Assembly (NCBI GenBank): GCA_963717085.1 | Contig: CAVQVM010000024.1 | Location: 1-64,000, forward strand | Direction: 5' to 3' | Length of the DNA: 64,000 bases | DNA from: DASQUK01 sp963717085 | GTDB taxonomy: Bacteria > Actinomycetota > Acidimicrobiia > Acidimicrobiales > VFJN01 | Part shown: positions 25,710 to 35,520 of the stretch, piece by piece | How positions within the stretch are numbered: the stretch's first letter is position 1 | How the letters are laid out: every line of letters starts with the position of its first letter | Made by a program: the position numbers and the translations under genes | The notes under the pieces: generated by a model | The model's input: only the letters and a program-made list of their open reading frames with translations | Told to the model about the DNA's origin: nothing | Database searches by the model: none

Positions 25710-25752
25710 GTGGAGACGATGGGACTCGAACCCACGACCCCCTGCTTGCAAA
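25710..25752. repeat. att direct repeat, left end of island (3' half of tRNA-Ala)
   Basis: 43 bp identical to 40742-40784, which is the 3' half (anticodon loop to 3' end) of the tRNA-Ala gene. Here the 5' half of the tRNA is absent, so it is not a functional tRNA. Same orientation as the intact gene, as expected for an attL/attR pair after site-specific integration. Confidence 0.88.
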
Positions 25753-25934
25753 CCGTGCGGCTCCGTTGCCCGGAGGCCGCTGATCTGGTCTCGCCGCGGC
25801 ACCCGACGGCCTCCAAGTGACTCGTCATGACCGTCGTTGTGGCCCACCTGTGGCCCGGGGCCTGGTGGGTGGGGCCAGCACGCACAAGGGACCGCCACTT
25901 GACCAATCGCCGATCAGTTGCTCCTTGCGGCTAC

Positions 25935-25959
25935 TAGGTTACTGTTGTAGGTTCCTGTT
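25935..25959 (+). promoter_or_regulatory. Direct repeat upstream of padR operon (candidate PadR operator)
   Basis: TAGGTTACTGTT (25935-25946) and TAGGTTCCTGTT (25948-25959) are near-identical 12-mers 13 nt apart, ending 28 nt before the padR start. AT-rich in a GC-rich setting and therefore likely promoter sequence. Autoregulation by PadR is inferred from family habit. Confidence 0.45.
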
Positions 25960-25987
25960 AGCTAGCAGCCGGGAGATCGGAGCAGTG

Positions 25988-26509
25988 ATGCGGGAGGCGA
26001 TGTTGGCCTTGCTGGCCAAGGAGCCGGCGCATGGTTACGAGCTGCGCCTGCGCCTGGCGGCCGCGTTGGGGCCGGTGGGCGAGGTGCTCAATTCGGGTCA
26101 GGTGTACGTGACGCTTCAGCGCTTGGAGCGGGCGGGCCTGGTCCGGGGGGTGCAGATCGCGCAGAGCGCGGCGCCGGACAAGAAGGTCTACGAGGTGACC
26201 GCCGCCGGCCGGGACGAGGTCGCGGCGTGGCTGCTGGACTCGTCGTGGCCGCGGGTGGCGCAGGTGGAGTTCCATCTGAAGCTGGTGGCGGCGGCCGGGA
26301 CCGGGTTGGCCGACCCCGTGGCGTTGATCGATGCCCAGCGCCGCGAGCTGATGCGGCGGCTACGGGACGTTCAGCGCCTCGCCGAGTCCCAGATCGCCGG
26401 GGACGACGGCGACGGTGTGCTGCTGTTGGAGGGCTCGGCGCTGCGGTTGCAGGCCGACATCCGCTGGCTCGAGGCGTGCGAGACGCGGTGGACAGGGAGG
26501 ACGAGATGA
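25988..26509 (+). CDS. PadR family transcriptional regulator
   Basis: 173 residues from ATG 25988 (GTG 25985 is in frame and equally possible). The N-terminal winged helix has AMLALLAKEPAHGYELRLRL, GQVYVTLQRLERAGLV and KKVYEVTAAGRDEV, diagnostic of PadR. The C-terminal helices (about 100-170) form the dimerisation arm. The stop overlaps the ABC ATPase start by 4 nt. It most likely represses its own transporter operon and responds to a small-molecule ligand, as in many PadR-ABC pairs. Confidence 0.9.
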   Translation: MREAMLALLAKEPAHGYELRLRLAAALGPVGEVLNSGQVYVTLQRLERAGLVRGVQIAQSAAPDKKVYEVTAAGRDEVAAWLLDSSWPRVAQVEFHLKLVAAAGTGLADPVALIDAQRRELMRRLRDVQRLAESQIAGDDGDGVLLLEGSALRLQADIRWLEACETRWTGRTR

Positions 26510-27243
26510 GCGCGGTCGTGCGAGCCGAGGGTCTGCGGCGCCACTTCCGGGGTGACGGCGAGCCGGTTCGTGCCGTCGACGGAGTCGACCTGGTCGTCGA
26601 CCGGGGCGAGGCCGTGTCGATCATGGGCCCGAGCGGGTGCGGCAAGTCCACCCTGCTGCACCTGCTGGGTGGGCTGGAACGACCCGACGCCGGCACCCTG
26701 ATCGTGGGCGACCAGCGGGTCGACGGGATGTCGGAGGCGTCATGGGCCAGGTTGCGGCGCCGCACGATCGGGTTCGTGTTCCAGGCGTTCCACCTCGTCG
26801 ACGAGCTCACCGCGGTCGAGAACGTGGAGCTCCCGGCGCTGCTGGTCGGGACGTCCCGACGGGCGGCCCGGCGCCGGGCGACCGAGCTGCTCGACCGCCT
26901 GGGTGTGGTCGACCGGGCCGGACACCTGCCCGACCGGCTCTCCGGCGGCGAGCGCCAGCGGGTGGCGCTGGCGCGGGCGCTGGTCAATGAACCCCTGATG
27001 GTGCTGGCCGACGAACCGACCGGCAACCTCGACAGCCAGGCAACCAACGAGATCCTCCAGCTGTTCGCCGAGCTGCGCGACACCCACCAGACCCTCGTGC
27101 TGGTCACCCACGACGCGCGGGTGGCGGCCACCGCCGAGCGGCTGCTGAGCATGCGCGACGGCGCGATCGTCGAGGACACCCGCCTCGACGGCGGCCTGCC
27201 CCGCCAGACCCTGCTCACCCAGCTCGCCGGGTGGGAGGCCTAG
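26506..27243 (+). CDS. ABC transporter ATP-binding protein (MacB/LolD type)
   Basis: 245 residues. Walker A GPSGCGKST, Q-loop VFQAFHLVDELTAVENV, signature LSGGERQRVALARAL, Walker B MVLADEPTGNLDS and H-loop THD are all intact. The sequence type is that of FtsX-permease partners. Overlaps padR by 4 nt and abuts the permease with no gap. Expected role: efflux or lipoprotein/antimicrobial export energised by ATP; substrate unknown. Confidence 0.93.
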   Translation: MSAVVRAEGLRRHFRGDGEPVRAVDGVDLVVDRGEAVSIMGPSGCGKSTLLHLLGGLERPDAGTLIVGDQRVDGMSEASWARLRRRTIGFVFQAFHLVDELTAVENVELPALLVGTSRRAARRRATELLDRLGVVDRAGHLPDRLSGGERQRVALARALVNEPLMVLADEPTGNLDSQATNEILQLFAELRDTHQTLVLVTHDARVAATAERLLSMRDGAIVEDTRLDGGLPRQTLLTQLAGWEA

Positions 27244-29046
27244 ATGGGCGCCGGACGGATGATCATCGGGTTGGCCTGGCGCAACGTGCGCCACCGGCCC
27301 TGGCAGGCGCTGCTCTTGCTGCTCGCCCTGAGCGTGGCCACGACCGCCATCACGCTGGCGTTGGCGCTCGTCGACGTCACCGGCCGCTCCTGGGACCGGG
27401 TCTCACAGGCCACGAACGGCTTCCACGTCGAGGCGGATGCGGAGATCTCGCCGGACATGTCGCCGGCCCAACACGAGCAGTTGCGGGCCGAGCTGGCCCG
27501 CCTCGGCGACGCACCGGGGGTGGTCGCCGCCGCTGGCCCGTGGCGAAGAGCGCAGGTCGACGCCGAGATCCACGGCGTGCCGCTCCGCCTCGAGGTGCAC
27601 GTCCGCGACCCCGGCCCGGCCGCGGTCGACCAGCCCCTGGTGACCGCCGGGCACTGGCTGGACGGTCGGGAAGGCGCGGTGCTCGAAGACGGGTTCGCCA
27701 CCGCGGCAAGCCTCCAACCGGGCGACACCATCACCATCGCCGGACAGCGCGTGCCCGTACGTGGCGCGGCGTTGACGGTCGACACCGGCCCGTACCCGCA
27801 CGAACAGCCCGCCCGGGTGTGGATCAGCCCGGCCACCGCCGCCCGGCTCGGCACGGCCCTCGACGACGGTGCGTATCTGCTCCTACTGCGGCTGGCCGAC
27901 CCCGACCAGGCCGAATCGTTCGCCGACGCCCACTCGGAGTTCGTCGGCGACACCTGGCAGGAGCGCAGGAGCGACGCCATCATGGACGTCGAGGACCTGG
28001 CCGCCGTCTTCGGCGTCCTGGCCATCTTCCTCGTCGCGCTCACCATCGGCACCGCCGTGATCCTGGTCGCGGGGCGGATGGGCGCTCAGATCCGTCAGGT
28101 CGGCACGCTCAAAGCCGTGGGGGCCACGCCCGGCCAGGTCACCTGCGTCCTGCTCGTCGAGTACCTCAGCGTCGCCTTCCTGGCCACCGCGGTGGGGCTG
28201 ACGGCCGGCACCCTGTTGACACCGCCAATCGCCCGCATCACCGACGTGCTGTCCGTGTACGGCGCACCGAACCCACCCCTCACATGGCCAGGCGCCGCGA
28301 CCGCCTTTGCCGGCGCCGCCGCCGTCGTGGTCGTGGCCACGGTGTTGCCCGCGTTGCGCGGCGTGCGGCGCAGCACCCTGCGGTCGCTCGCCAGCAACGC
28401 CCGGCCACCCCACCGGCCAGGCCGGCTGATGCGGGCGATCACCGGGCTACCGCTGCCCGTGCCGGTATGGATGGGGCTGCGCGGGGCCAACCGCCGTCGC
28501 GGCCGGTTCTTCGCCAACACGTTGGGGCTGGCGGGCGGCATCACCATGCTGATCACGGCCCTCGCGTTGCGCACCGGCGTCGACGCCCTCCGCCAAAGGG
28601 GCCTGTCCTTCGACGACGACGACCCGATCTCCGGCGCCGCCACCATCGCGTCCCAGGACCGCGCCCGCAGCCTCGGGTTCACCGTCGCGGCCTTCCTCAT
28701 CGCCCTCGCCCTGATCAACGCCACCGTCGCCGCCGTGTTCTCCGCCCAGGACCACGCCCGCAGCCACGCCATCATGCGCACGATCGGCACCACCCCTCGC
28801 CAGACCGTCACGGCCTTCCTGGTCACCCAGCTGACCGCCTGCCTCCTCGCCTGCGGGCTCGGCATCCCACTCGGGATCCTGTTCTACGAGAACATCCGAG
28901 CCGGGATCCTCGACCCCATCGGACTCTCCCTACTCACCTACGCCGCCACCACCCTGACCGCCCTGACGCTGTACGCCATCATCGCCGCCATCCCCGCCAG
29001 ACTCCTCGCCCGACGACCGATCACCCCGCAACTCGCCTACGAATAG
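27244..29046 (+). CDS. FtsX-type ABC transporter permease
   Basis: 600 residues. Hydrophobic helix near the N-terminus (WQALLLLLALSVATTAITLAL), a large extracytoplasmic domain (about 60-230), then FtsX core helices (VLAIFLVALTIGTAVILVAG; VEYLSVAFLATAVGLTAGTL). A second FtsX half sits at about 420-590 (LTACLLACGLGIPLGILF). Starts directly after the ATPase stop. Intact, unlike the genes that follow it in the island. Confidence 0.88.
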   Translation: MGAGRMIIGLAWRNVRHRPWQALLLLLALSVATTAITLALALVDVTGRSWDRVSQATNGFHVEADAEISPDMSPAQHEQLRAELARLGDAPGVVAAAGPWRRAQVDAEIHGVPLRLEVHVRDPGPAAVDQPLVTAGHWLDGREGAVLEDGFATAASLQPGDTITIAGQRVPVRGAALTVDTGPYPHEQPARVWISPATAARLGTALDDGAYLLLLRLADPDQAESFADAHSEFVGDTWQERRSDAIMDVEDLAAVFGVLAIFLVALTIGTAVILVAGRMGAQIRQVGTLKAVGATPGQVTCVLLVEYLSVAFLATAVGLTAGTLLTPPIARITDVLSVYGAPNPPLTWPGAATAFAGAAAVVVVATVLPALRGVRRSTLRSLASNARPPHRPGRLMRAITGLPLPVPVWMGLRGANRRRGRFFANTLGLAGGITMLITALALRTGVDALRQRGLSFDDDDPISGAATIASQDRARSLGFTVAAFLIALALINATVAAVFSAQDHARSHAIMRTIGTTPRQTVTAFLVTQLTACLLACGLGIPLGILFYENIRAGILDPIGLSLLTYAATTLTALTLYAIIAAIPARLLARRPITPQLAYE

Positions 29047-29148
29047 GCTTGCCCGCTCCTCTCACCGGCCCGGTTCGACGCCTGTCGGTGGATAGGCCAA
29101 GGCTGGTCGGCGGGCGGGATCCGGCCAGGGTCGCCGGGCGAGGAGCCG

Positions 29149-29324
29149 TCATCCGTCGCACGAGCTGCAGATCCTCGATCGTGTCGACCCTGGATAGTCG
29201 CTGTCGGACAGGCCGCCCATGAGAACGTCGCGGGAGAACACAGGGCTCGAAAGCGCCTGTCCCGCAGCCAGCGCCAAGGTCGTCTTGCCGGTCCCCTGGG
29301 CCCGCTGATGGACACGACGAACAT
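29149..29324 (-). pseudogene. P-loop ATPase/kinase remnant, frameshifted and truncated
   Basis: From ATG 29324 one frame gives MFVVSISGP and the next frame continues QGTGKTTLALAAGQALSSPV and FSRDVLMGGLSD. Together they rebuild a Walker A (GPxGTGKTT) typical of small AAA/kinase-like proteins. One missing base near 29302 breaks it. Similarity stops after about 60 residues. Only the N-terminal nucleotide-binding core survives. Confidence 0.5.
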
Positions 29325-29391
29325 CGTGCGATGATCCCACGACGACACCACCACCGGGCGGCTACTCGTACTGGCGTGTGGCCCCGGCCGA

Positions 29392-29445
29392 GGGCGGGCG
29401 CCTCTGGCGCCCGCCCGCAGGCCAGGCGCCGGCTCTGCCGGCGCC
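29392..29445. terminator. Two adjacent perfect GC hairpins
   Basis: First hairpin: GGGCGGGCGCC / GGCGCCCGCCC, 11-bp stem with loop TCT (29392-29416). Second: GGCGCCGG / CCGGCGCC, 8-bp stem with 5-nt loop (29425-29445), followed by GTCTTGAT. Strong enough to terminate transcription in either direction between the transporter side and the reductase side. The rest of 29325-29675 shows no gene. Confidence 0.5.
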
Positions 29446-29675
29446 GTCTTGATCCTTCAGAGCCAAATTCGGCAGAGCTATCGAGCGTGGCGGTGTCCGA
29501 CTCCGGCTGATGCTTGACGAATCGGTGTCACCTGATGCTTGACGCTCCGACCGTGCAGGAGTGTGCATGTGGAGCGCGCGCTGATGCGCCCAGATCCGGC
29601 GTTAGGAGGAACGCCTGTGTCGATCTCGGCATTGTGGCGGAGTTGCCAGTCCCGGGTGCGAGGGGCAGCCGATCG

Positions 29676-30242
29676 TCACGCCGTGCCTCGAGCGGGCTCG
29701 TAACGCAGCGCCACCGCCCCCGACCGGAACTCCTGGCGGTCCACGAGCTTCAGCTCGAGCCGCTCGCTCAGGCCGGCGAACAGCGTCGGCCCGTGGCCCG
29801 CCACGACGGGCAGCACGAGGAACTCGTACTCGTCGATCAACCCCAGATCCGCCAAGGCCAGCGGGAGGGTCACGCCTCCCACGAACAGGCCTTCGCCAGG
29901 CTCCCGCTTGAGCTCCTGAACGGCCTTCCCCAGGTCACCCTGCACCAGCTCCGCGTTCCAATCGACCCGGTCCAGGGTGCTCGACACGACGTACTTCTTC
30001 GCCCCGTCGATCGTCTCGGCGAAGGGGACCATCCAGTCAGCCATCCAGTCAGGCCACGTTCCCGTCGCCGGCCGCCGCCACGCCCCCTCCATCATCTCGT
30101 AGGTCACCCGGCCGAAGAGAAGGGCATCGGCTCGTGCCAGCTGGGCGGCCCAATAGCGATCCGACTCCTCGTCTGGGACCCCCACCCGGTGATCGCAGCA
30201 ACCGTCGAGGGTGACATTGATCGCGTATCGGAGCGGTCTCAT
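29676..30242 (-). CDS. Dihydrofolate reductase family protein (RibD C-terminal type)
   Basis: 188 residues from ATG 30242, after GGGAGAG. Typical features: MRPLRYAINVTLDGCCDH at the start, ADALLFGRVTYEMMEGAW, KKYVVSSTLDRVDWN, GEGLFVGGVTLPLAL and the C-terminal VDRQEFRSGAVALRYEPAR. Family members (YyaP/YwjB-like) have the DHFR fold, with physiological substrates mostly unknown. Intact gene in the island. Confidence 0.88.
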   Translation of the reverse strand: MRPLRYAINVTLDGCCDHRVGVPDEESDRYWAAQLARADALLFGRVTYEMMEGAWRRPATGTWPDWMADWMVPFAETIDGAKKYVVSSTLDRVDWNAELVQGDLGKAVQELKREPGEGLFVGGVTLPLALADLGLIDEYEFLVLPVVAGHGPTLFAGLSERLELKLVDRQEFRSGAVALRYEPARGTA

Positions 30243-30896
30243 GGGTTGCTCTCCCTTGCTGACGGTCGGAGACACCTGGCGGACCGTACTCAGACCGACG
30301 CCGCCGCCATTTCTCATCGGTCCCCCTCGGACCTGCTGGGAGGGCGCCAGGATCGGCTCACCCGTAGCACCGAAGCCACCGGCGCCCTGTCCCCCGAAGT
30401 GCCGATCGGGGCACCGCCTGCGTGGCGGGGTCGTCCGGTTCGGCCCCAGCGGTAGCCGTAGAGACCTAGACAGACTGTCGCCCATCACTTGACATCGAAA
30501 CGATGCACATCAGGTGAGTCCGGACATATCGAGCGTGGCGGGGCCGCCCAACGCGGGCGGCCCCGCCGATGTCTCGCGACATCACAGGGTGGAGACGCCG
30601 CGTCGTGGCTGCCTGGCCACCGGTCGCCCTGCTCCTAGCCTGGGAGTTGTTGATGCAGGTCCGAGCACCCGTCCGTGCGGCGTCGAGATGACCGGCCGGC
30701 GGGCTTTCGCTTGATTTGTCGGGATCGCCCGCCCCCGAGCATGTCGACCCCCACACGGCGGCCGGCCGCGCCCGTTCGGCGAAAGGCGGGCCGGCAACCG
30801 GCACGACCGACCGCGGCCGAGCTTCTGACATCACTCTCAGGGCGCTGTGTCGATACCCCGTCGGCGTCGCGCTGGCCTGCGCTCGGGGGGCTCATG
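30243..30896. other. Non-coding 654 bp in island with short IS-like repeats
   Basis: No convincing gene on either strand. Contains TATCGAGCGTGGCGG (30527-30541), repeated at 29479-29493, near a CATCAGGTG/CACCTGATG pair (30508 region and 29529 region). These could be worn transposon ends around the reductase gene. Otherwise nothing recognised. Confidence 0.35.
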
Positions 30897-31442
30897 TCAG
30901 CGGGCAGTCTCGGGGTCGCGTACCGCCGCGATGCGTTGCACGGCGGCGGGCCGTGGATCGTCGACGACCAGGTCCTCGAAGGCCACGACGCGCAACCGAC
31001 CGCGAACCACGTCGAGCAGCTCGCCCGGTCGGAGCAGGAACTCTGGCCGTGTCGGTCGTCCCAAGCGCTCGTTTCGGACCGCGAACGTCTCGTAGAGCAA
31101 CGCACCTGGGGCACCAACCGTCGAGACCAGCTGATCCAGGAGGGGTCGGTACAGGTAGTTCGTGACCACCACGCCTGCGAACCGTCGCTGGGCGAGCGGG
31201 AACGGTTCACCGTTCTCGAGGTCGACCTCGACCACCTCGAGTCGATCGTGTTCCCGGACGTCATCGAGACCAGAGACGTCTCGATCGATGGCGACCACGT
31301 CGTGGCCTTGGTCCAAGAACCAGCGGGTATGGCGACCGGCGCCGCTGGCGACGTCGAGCACCGGACCAGTGCGAGGGATCAGGGATGCGAAGCGGACGAC
31401 CCAAGGTGATGCGTCGTGAGCCTCATGTTCGTCGCGGCTCAT
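30897..31442 (-). CDS. Class I SAM-dependent methyltransferase
   Basis: 181 residues. Motif I is GPVLDVASGAGRHTRWF, the acidic residue ending strand 2 is in VVAIDRD, and a motif II-like strand is EVVEVDLENGEPF. RRFAGVVVTNYLYRPLLDQL corresponds to motif IV. Short single-domain type; substrate not predictable. The ATG overlaps the stop of the upstream 98-residue gene (ATGA), so the pair is co-translated. Confidence 0.82.
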   Translation of the reverse strand: MSRDEHEAHDASPWVVRFASLIPRTGPVLDVASGAGRHTRWFLDQGHDVVAIDRDVSGLDDVREHDRLEVVEVDLENGEPFPLAQRRFAGVVVTNYLYRPLLDQLVSTVGAPGALLYETFAVRNERLGRPTRPEFLLRPGELLDVVRGRLRVVAFEDLVVDDPRPAAVQRIAAVRDPETAR

Positions 31443-31735
31443 CGGGTCGCCATCTCACCCAGCGCGTCCAGCACCTTGGCGAGGTCGTCGGTTACGGCGC
31501 GGAGATGCCGCGGATCGTCACTGGTCCGCTCGCGACGCCTGAGTTCCTGCCCGAGTGCCAGGATCAGCTCCCGGTAGGTGGCGGCTCGATCGGGATCGGT
31601 CTTGCGCAGGTCGCGGGCGGCTGGCACGGCCTCTCGTGTCAGGGTGGCGAGCACGGTGAACGCCTCGCGGGCGGTGAGCCCGCCGTCGAGCACCTTCGTC
31701 GCGGTCTGAATGACCTGTTCGACCACAACGCGCAC
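31439..31735 (-). CDS. Hypothetical helical protein co-translated with methyltransferase
   Basis: 98 residues from GTG 31735, with no clear ribosome-binding site. Predominantly helical and charged (LDGGLTAREAFTVLATLTRE, TYRELILALGQELRRRERTS). No family recognised and no membrane segment. The ATGA overlap with the methyltransferase suggests a functional pair. Confidence 0.55.
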   Translation of the reverse strand: MRVVVEQVIQTATKVLDGGLTAREAFTVLATLTREAVPAARDLRKTDPDRAATYRELILALGQELRRRERTSDDPRHLRAVTDDLAKVLDALGEMATR

Positions 31736-32221
31736 ACGCCGACTGTACGAGCGCCGTCCGCTGCGGACGTCTCCTCTCGTCCGGGCTTTGTCCAGCGGGG
31801 GAACTGAGGACAGGCGCTGTCCCCCTGGACGTCGTTGACTACCAGCTCGAGTTCACGACCGTGTTGCGAGACAGCCCGTCGGCCCGGCGAAGCCACTCAG
31901 ATCCGCCGATCCCGCTTCCGCCGTTCTGTGCTGCCGGGCTGATGAGCAGCGGCCGCCCGGAGCGGCAACATGCGCTGGGAACTGCTTGAGCTCTGAGGTA
32001 GCCAGCGACCAGGGTTACCGCGGTCTGGGGGTTCGGGTGCTCCAGGCTGTTGCCGGACGAATCCGCTCTCATGGCTCAGGCGTGCGTGAGGTCCGGATCC
32101 TCCGATCGGGGTGATGCCCGGCGTGGGGTGGCATGTTCTGATCGCATCGCCGGCCCGTCAGGGAGCATCGGCAAGGAAGCGACGAGTCCCCCACTTGGAG
32201 CGACGATAAGGAGGGGCGGGA
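31736..32221. other. 486-bp gap in island, no gene recognised
   Basis: Only short open frames without recognisable similarity. A candidate ribosome-binding site AAGGAGGGG lies at 32210-32218 just before the phosphoesterase start, so its promoter is probably within the last 100 bp. Confidence 0.4.
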
Positions 32222-33812
32222 ATGGCCGCACCTGACCGTCAGAATGCCCTGGACCACGTTGTGGTGGTCTTGTTCGAGAACCGCTCGGTCGACAACGTGC
32301 TCGGCCACCTGTACGGCCCCGAGGACGGGAAGACGTTCGAGGGTGTGATCGGGAAGGACCTGTCGAATCCGATCCCTGATTGGGCCGAGGACGGTGCTGA
32401 TCGCAAGGTCGTGCCGTACACCGTCGCGACGGACATGGACAGCCCGAACCCGGACTCGGGCGAGGAGTACCCGCACACCAACACCCAGCTCTACAACATC
32501 TTGAACGAGGCCAATCGCTTCAAGGTCCTCGACGACATCAGCCGCGCCGTACAACGCTCCCGGCACCGGGTCAGACGCCGACGATGGATGGGTACGTCAC
32601 CGACTACATCAGCTTCTTCACCGGGGAGATGGGCCGCAGCCGACCTACGAGGAGTACGCGCAGATCATGACCGGGTTCACCCCCGAGCAGGTCCCTGTGC
32701 TCAACGGGCTGGCACGCGGGTTCGGGGTGTTCGACCACTGGTTCTGCGAGGTCCCGTCCCAGACGTTGCCCAACCGGTCGTTCTGGACCGCGGCCACGTC
32801 GTCGGGCTACACGTGGAACACGCCCGCCGAAGAAGTTCATCATGAACAACGACGCCGAGACGATCTTCAACCGGCTCGACGAGCACGGCAAGACGTGGAA
32901 GGTCTACGTCAGCGAGCCCCAGCAGTTCTCCGGCACCGCGCTGATCCACTTCCAGCGGCTGAAGGATCAGTTCGCGACGCACTTCGTGCCGTTCTCGCAG
33001 TTCGAAGCCGATGCCGCCAACGGCGATCTGCCCGACTTCTCGTTCATCGAGCCGTGCTTGCTGATCGGCCACAACGACTACCACCCCGCCCTCGGTCGGG
33101 CCGCGGGTCACGGCGTGGCCATGCCCGGCGTCGACCCGCCGTCGTCGATCCTCGGCGGCGAAGAGTTCCTCTCACGGATCTACACCGCGTATCGGGGCAT
33201 GCAGTCGTACGACGGGCTCCAACGTGTGGAACACGACGCTGCTCATCGGCTGGGACGAGCCGGGCGGTACCTACGACCACGTCCCGCCGCCTGCGGTGCC
33301 GAGTCCGGATGCGGCGTCCTCGCCCGGCGAGCTCGGTTTCACGTTCGACCGTTCGGGCTACCGAGTCCCGGCCATCGTCGTGTCGCCGTGGGTCGCCGAA
33401 GGCGAGGTGTTCAACGAGGAGTACCGCCACACGTCGCTCATCGCCACATTGCGCGAGCAGTGGGGCTTGGGCGATCCGTTCACCGCACGCGACGCGGCCG
33501 CCCGAACCTTCTCCAACGTCTTCACCCTCGACACCCCACGCGACCCGAAGACATGGCCGGCACCGAAGCCGCGGCCGGTGCCGCCGTTCACCCAGGACAC
33601 GGCCGGACTCGGCGCGGTGATCTCCGTCGTCGGCAAGACCCTGCTCGACGGGATCCGCGGGTACGCAGCGGAACACAACCTCGAGATCGACGGACTCCCG
33701 AAGGACCCCAAGGCCGACGTGCCCCCCGAACAAGTGGTCGGCGTTATACGAGGCGTTCCTCGGGAGCTTCTTCCCGCTGCTCGCGAGCGAAGGATCACGG
33801 AGCAGCAAATGA
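32222..33812 (+). pseudogene. Phosphoesterase (phospholipase C / AcpA type), multiply frameshifted
   Basis: Starts at ATG 32222 after AAGGAGGGG. DHVVVVLFENRSVDNVLGHL is the phosphoesterase (PF04185) metal-binding N-terminus. Later pieces in other frames follow in the right order: TMDGYVTDYISFFTGEMGR-type sequence, VFDHWFCEVPSQTLPNRSFW, DFSFIEPCLL, LLIGWDEPGGTYDHVPPP, RVPAIVVSPWV, and ALYEAFLGSFFPLL before stop 33812. The frame changes six times, each by one base. Amino-acid conservation across the breaks is excellent, so decay is very recent or the consensus is faulty. No signal peptide is seen. Confidence 0.75.
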
Positions 33813-34561
33813 GCGCATCTGAAGCATGCGTCAATGCGTCTACGAGGCGTTCGAAGCAGATGTGATCGATCCCATCGAGGACTTCCACCCCAAGCGGCGG
33901 TCGTGGCGTTGCTGGTTTGGCGATGGGGCGTTCGACGTCGGTGGTTCGATCGAACACCGTCGGCTCGCAAACGGCGACCGTCGTGGCCCGCGTGCCTGCG
34001 TCCCACCTTGCGCCGCGCCGGTTGGCCCCTGCCGATCAGCCGTAGGCGCTTGTATCTGCCGATCTCGCGCTGTGTTGATGCGATGGCCGTGAGCCCACCT
34101 GCATCGAGACGAGCCGGTCGGCACCAGTGTTGTTGCGGCCTCACTCGGCTAAGGGCAGGACCGCATCTCCTCACTCCGCATGGCGCTCGGGTCCTTGCCC
34201 AGCGAGATGAGGGCGGCTTTGGCTTGGCCGTTCGCCGTGAGGAGAGCCAGGACATGTCGTCGCTGGTTAGGGTCGGCGCCGTGGGTGAGGCCGGCAAGGC
34301 GGCTCGCCAGTCGCTTCAGACCCTTCGCCGGTTGCTGAGTCCTCGCCGTCACCTCGAGTGGCTGGAGATCGTGCGTGGTGACACCGGTGTCGTCAAGGAC
34401 ACGCTGGGCGGCACGGCAGGCACCCACGCCCGTGCAGTCCAGGAGATGGTCGACGGGCGGCCACGCGACGCTGCCGGATCTGGCTCTACGGATCGAGCGC
34501 CCGGCTTGCGGGCTGCCGCCATCGGTAGCCGATCTGTCGGCCAACGGCCAGCTCAGGGTGC
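33813..34561. other. 749-bp island segment with no recognised gene
   Basis: A minus-strand frame (34149-34619) has protein-like composition (DDTGVTTHDLQPLEVTARTQ) but no recognisable family or ribosome-binding site. I do not call it. Nothing else stands out. Confidence 0.3.
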
Positions 34562-35335
34562 TTGGACGCGCGGGGCCGCTGCGTGGCCTGCCGGGCCACG
34601 CATCCCTCATTCGCAACACGCGCGGGGGAAGACTGGATCTGGTGTCCGCCGAGTCGGAAGCTAGACGAGACGACCGAAGGGGTTGGCTGCGCCGAGTCGC
34701 GCTGGCCGCCGGCTGTGGCAGTGCTCGTCTTTGTTGTGTTGAACGTGGGCGTGCGACTCTGGCTCCCGACCGAGCATGTGATTGCCCTACCGTGGCTGCT
34801 CCCGGCGATCGAACTCGTCCTGCTCGGCGTCCTACTAGCGAGCGACCCGCTTGGCGTAGATCGGCGATCGCGGTGGTTCCGGCGTGCCTCGATCGTGCTC
34901 GTCCTGCTGCTGGTTGCTGCCGCTCTGTGGGCGACCGTCATCCTCATCGATCACCTCATCAACGGGGCGCCGCAGACCAACTCGGCTGGGTTCCTGCTCG
35001 CCTCGGGGGCGCAGGTGCTGGTCGGCAACAACCTGGCGTTCGCTCTCCTGTACTGGCAGTTCGACTCGGGGGGACCCTTGGCGCGGTCGAACGGACGACC
35101 CGCATACCCAGACTTCGCGTTCCCCCAACAGATCAACCCGGAGCTGGCACCGCCGGGCTGGCGTCCGATCTTCGTCGACTACCTGTACCTCGGCTTCACC
35201 AACAGCACGGCGTTCAGCCCCACGGACGTGATGCCGCTGGTCCCCTGGGCCAAGTCGGCCATGACGCTGCAGGCCACGGTCTCATTCGTCGTCATCGGCC
35301 TCGTAGTCGCTCGGGCCGTCAACGTTCTCACCTGA
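34562..35335 (+). CDS. Multi-pass membrane protein (DUF1345-like)
   Basis: Up to 257 residues; the start is uncertain because the first 45 residues look non-native and no ribosome-binding site is clear. Five hydrophobic helices: PPAVAVLVFVVLNVGVRLWL, LLPAIELVLLGVLLAS, ASIVLVLLLVAAALWATVIL, LVGNNLAFALLYWQF and TLQATVSFVVIGLVVARAVN. The segment YLYLGFTNSTAFSPTDVMPL before the last helix resembles the DUF1345 / small cation-channel-like family. One of the few unbroken frames in this part of the island. Confidence 0.6.
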   Translation: MDARGRCVACRATHPSFATRAGEDWIWCPPSRKLDETTEGVGCAESRWPPAVAVLVFVVLNVGVRLWLPTEHVIALPWLLPAIELVLLGVLLASDPLGVDRRSRWFRRASIVLVLLLVAAALWATVILIDHLINGAPQTNSAGFLLASGAQVLVGNNLAFALLYWQFDSGGPLARSNGRPAYPDFAFPQQINPELAPPGWRPIFVDYLYLGFTNSTAFSPTDVMPLVPWAKSAMTLQATVSFVVIGLVVARAVNVLT

Positions 35336-35520
35336 GCAACCCACTGCGCTCTCCGGAAGCAGTCAGGTGTGCCAGTCGGGCCGGGCCGAGCAGGTCAGCC
35401 TTGACGGCGGCTGACTCGCCCCCCCCGATCGGGCAACCGCGGCACGCGATCAGAGACGCTCGCAGCGGTGTGTCCGATGCCGGCGCCTGCCGGGATGCGC
35501 ACCGCCTCAGCGGGTACGGA

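Noticed and set aside
25710..25785. A second tRNA-Ala gene at the left island end
   Set aside because: Only the 3' half is present. The sequence beyond the anticodon loop does not pair to form the anticodon, D or acceptor stems, so it is an att copy, not a tRNA.
31839..32072. Possible small minus-strand gene before the phosphoesterase
   Set aside because: No recognisable family, no ribosome-binding site, and amino-acid composition typical of chance frames.
34149..34619. Minus-strand 156-residue frame in the island
   Set aside because: Composition is plausible but there is no recognisable motif, ribosome-binding site or operon context, so I do not call a gene.
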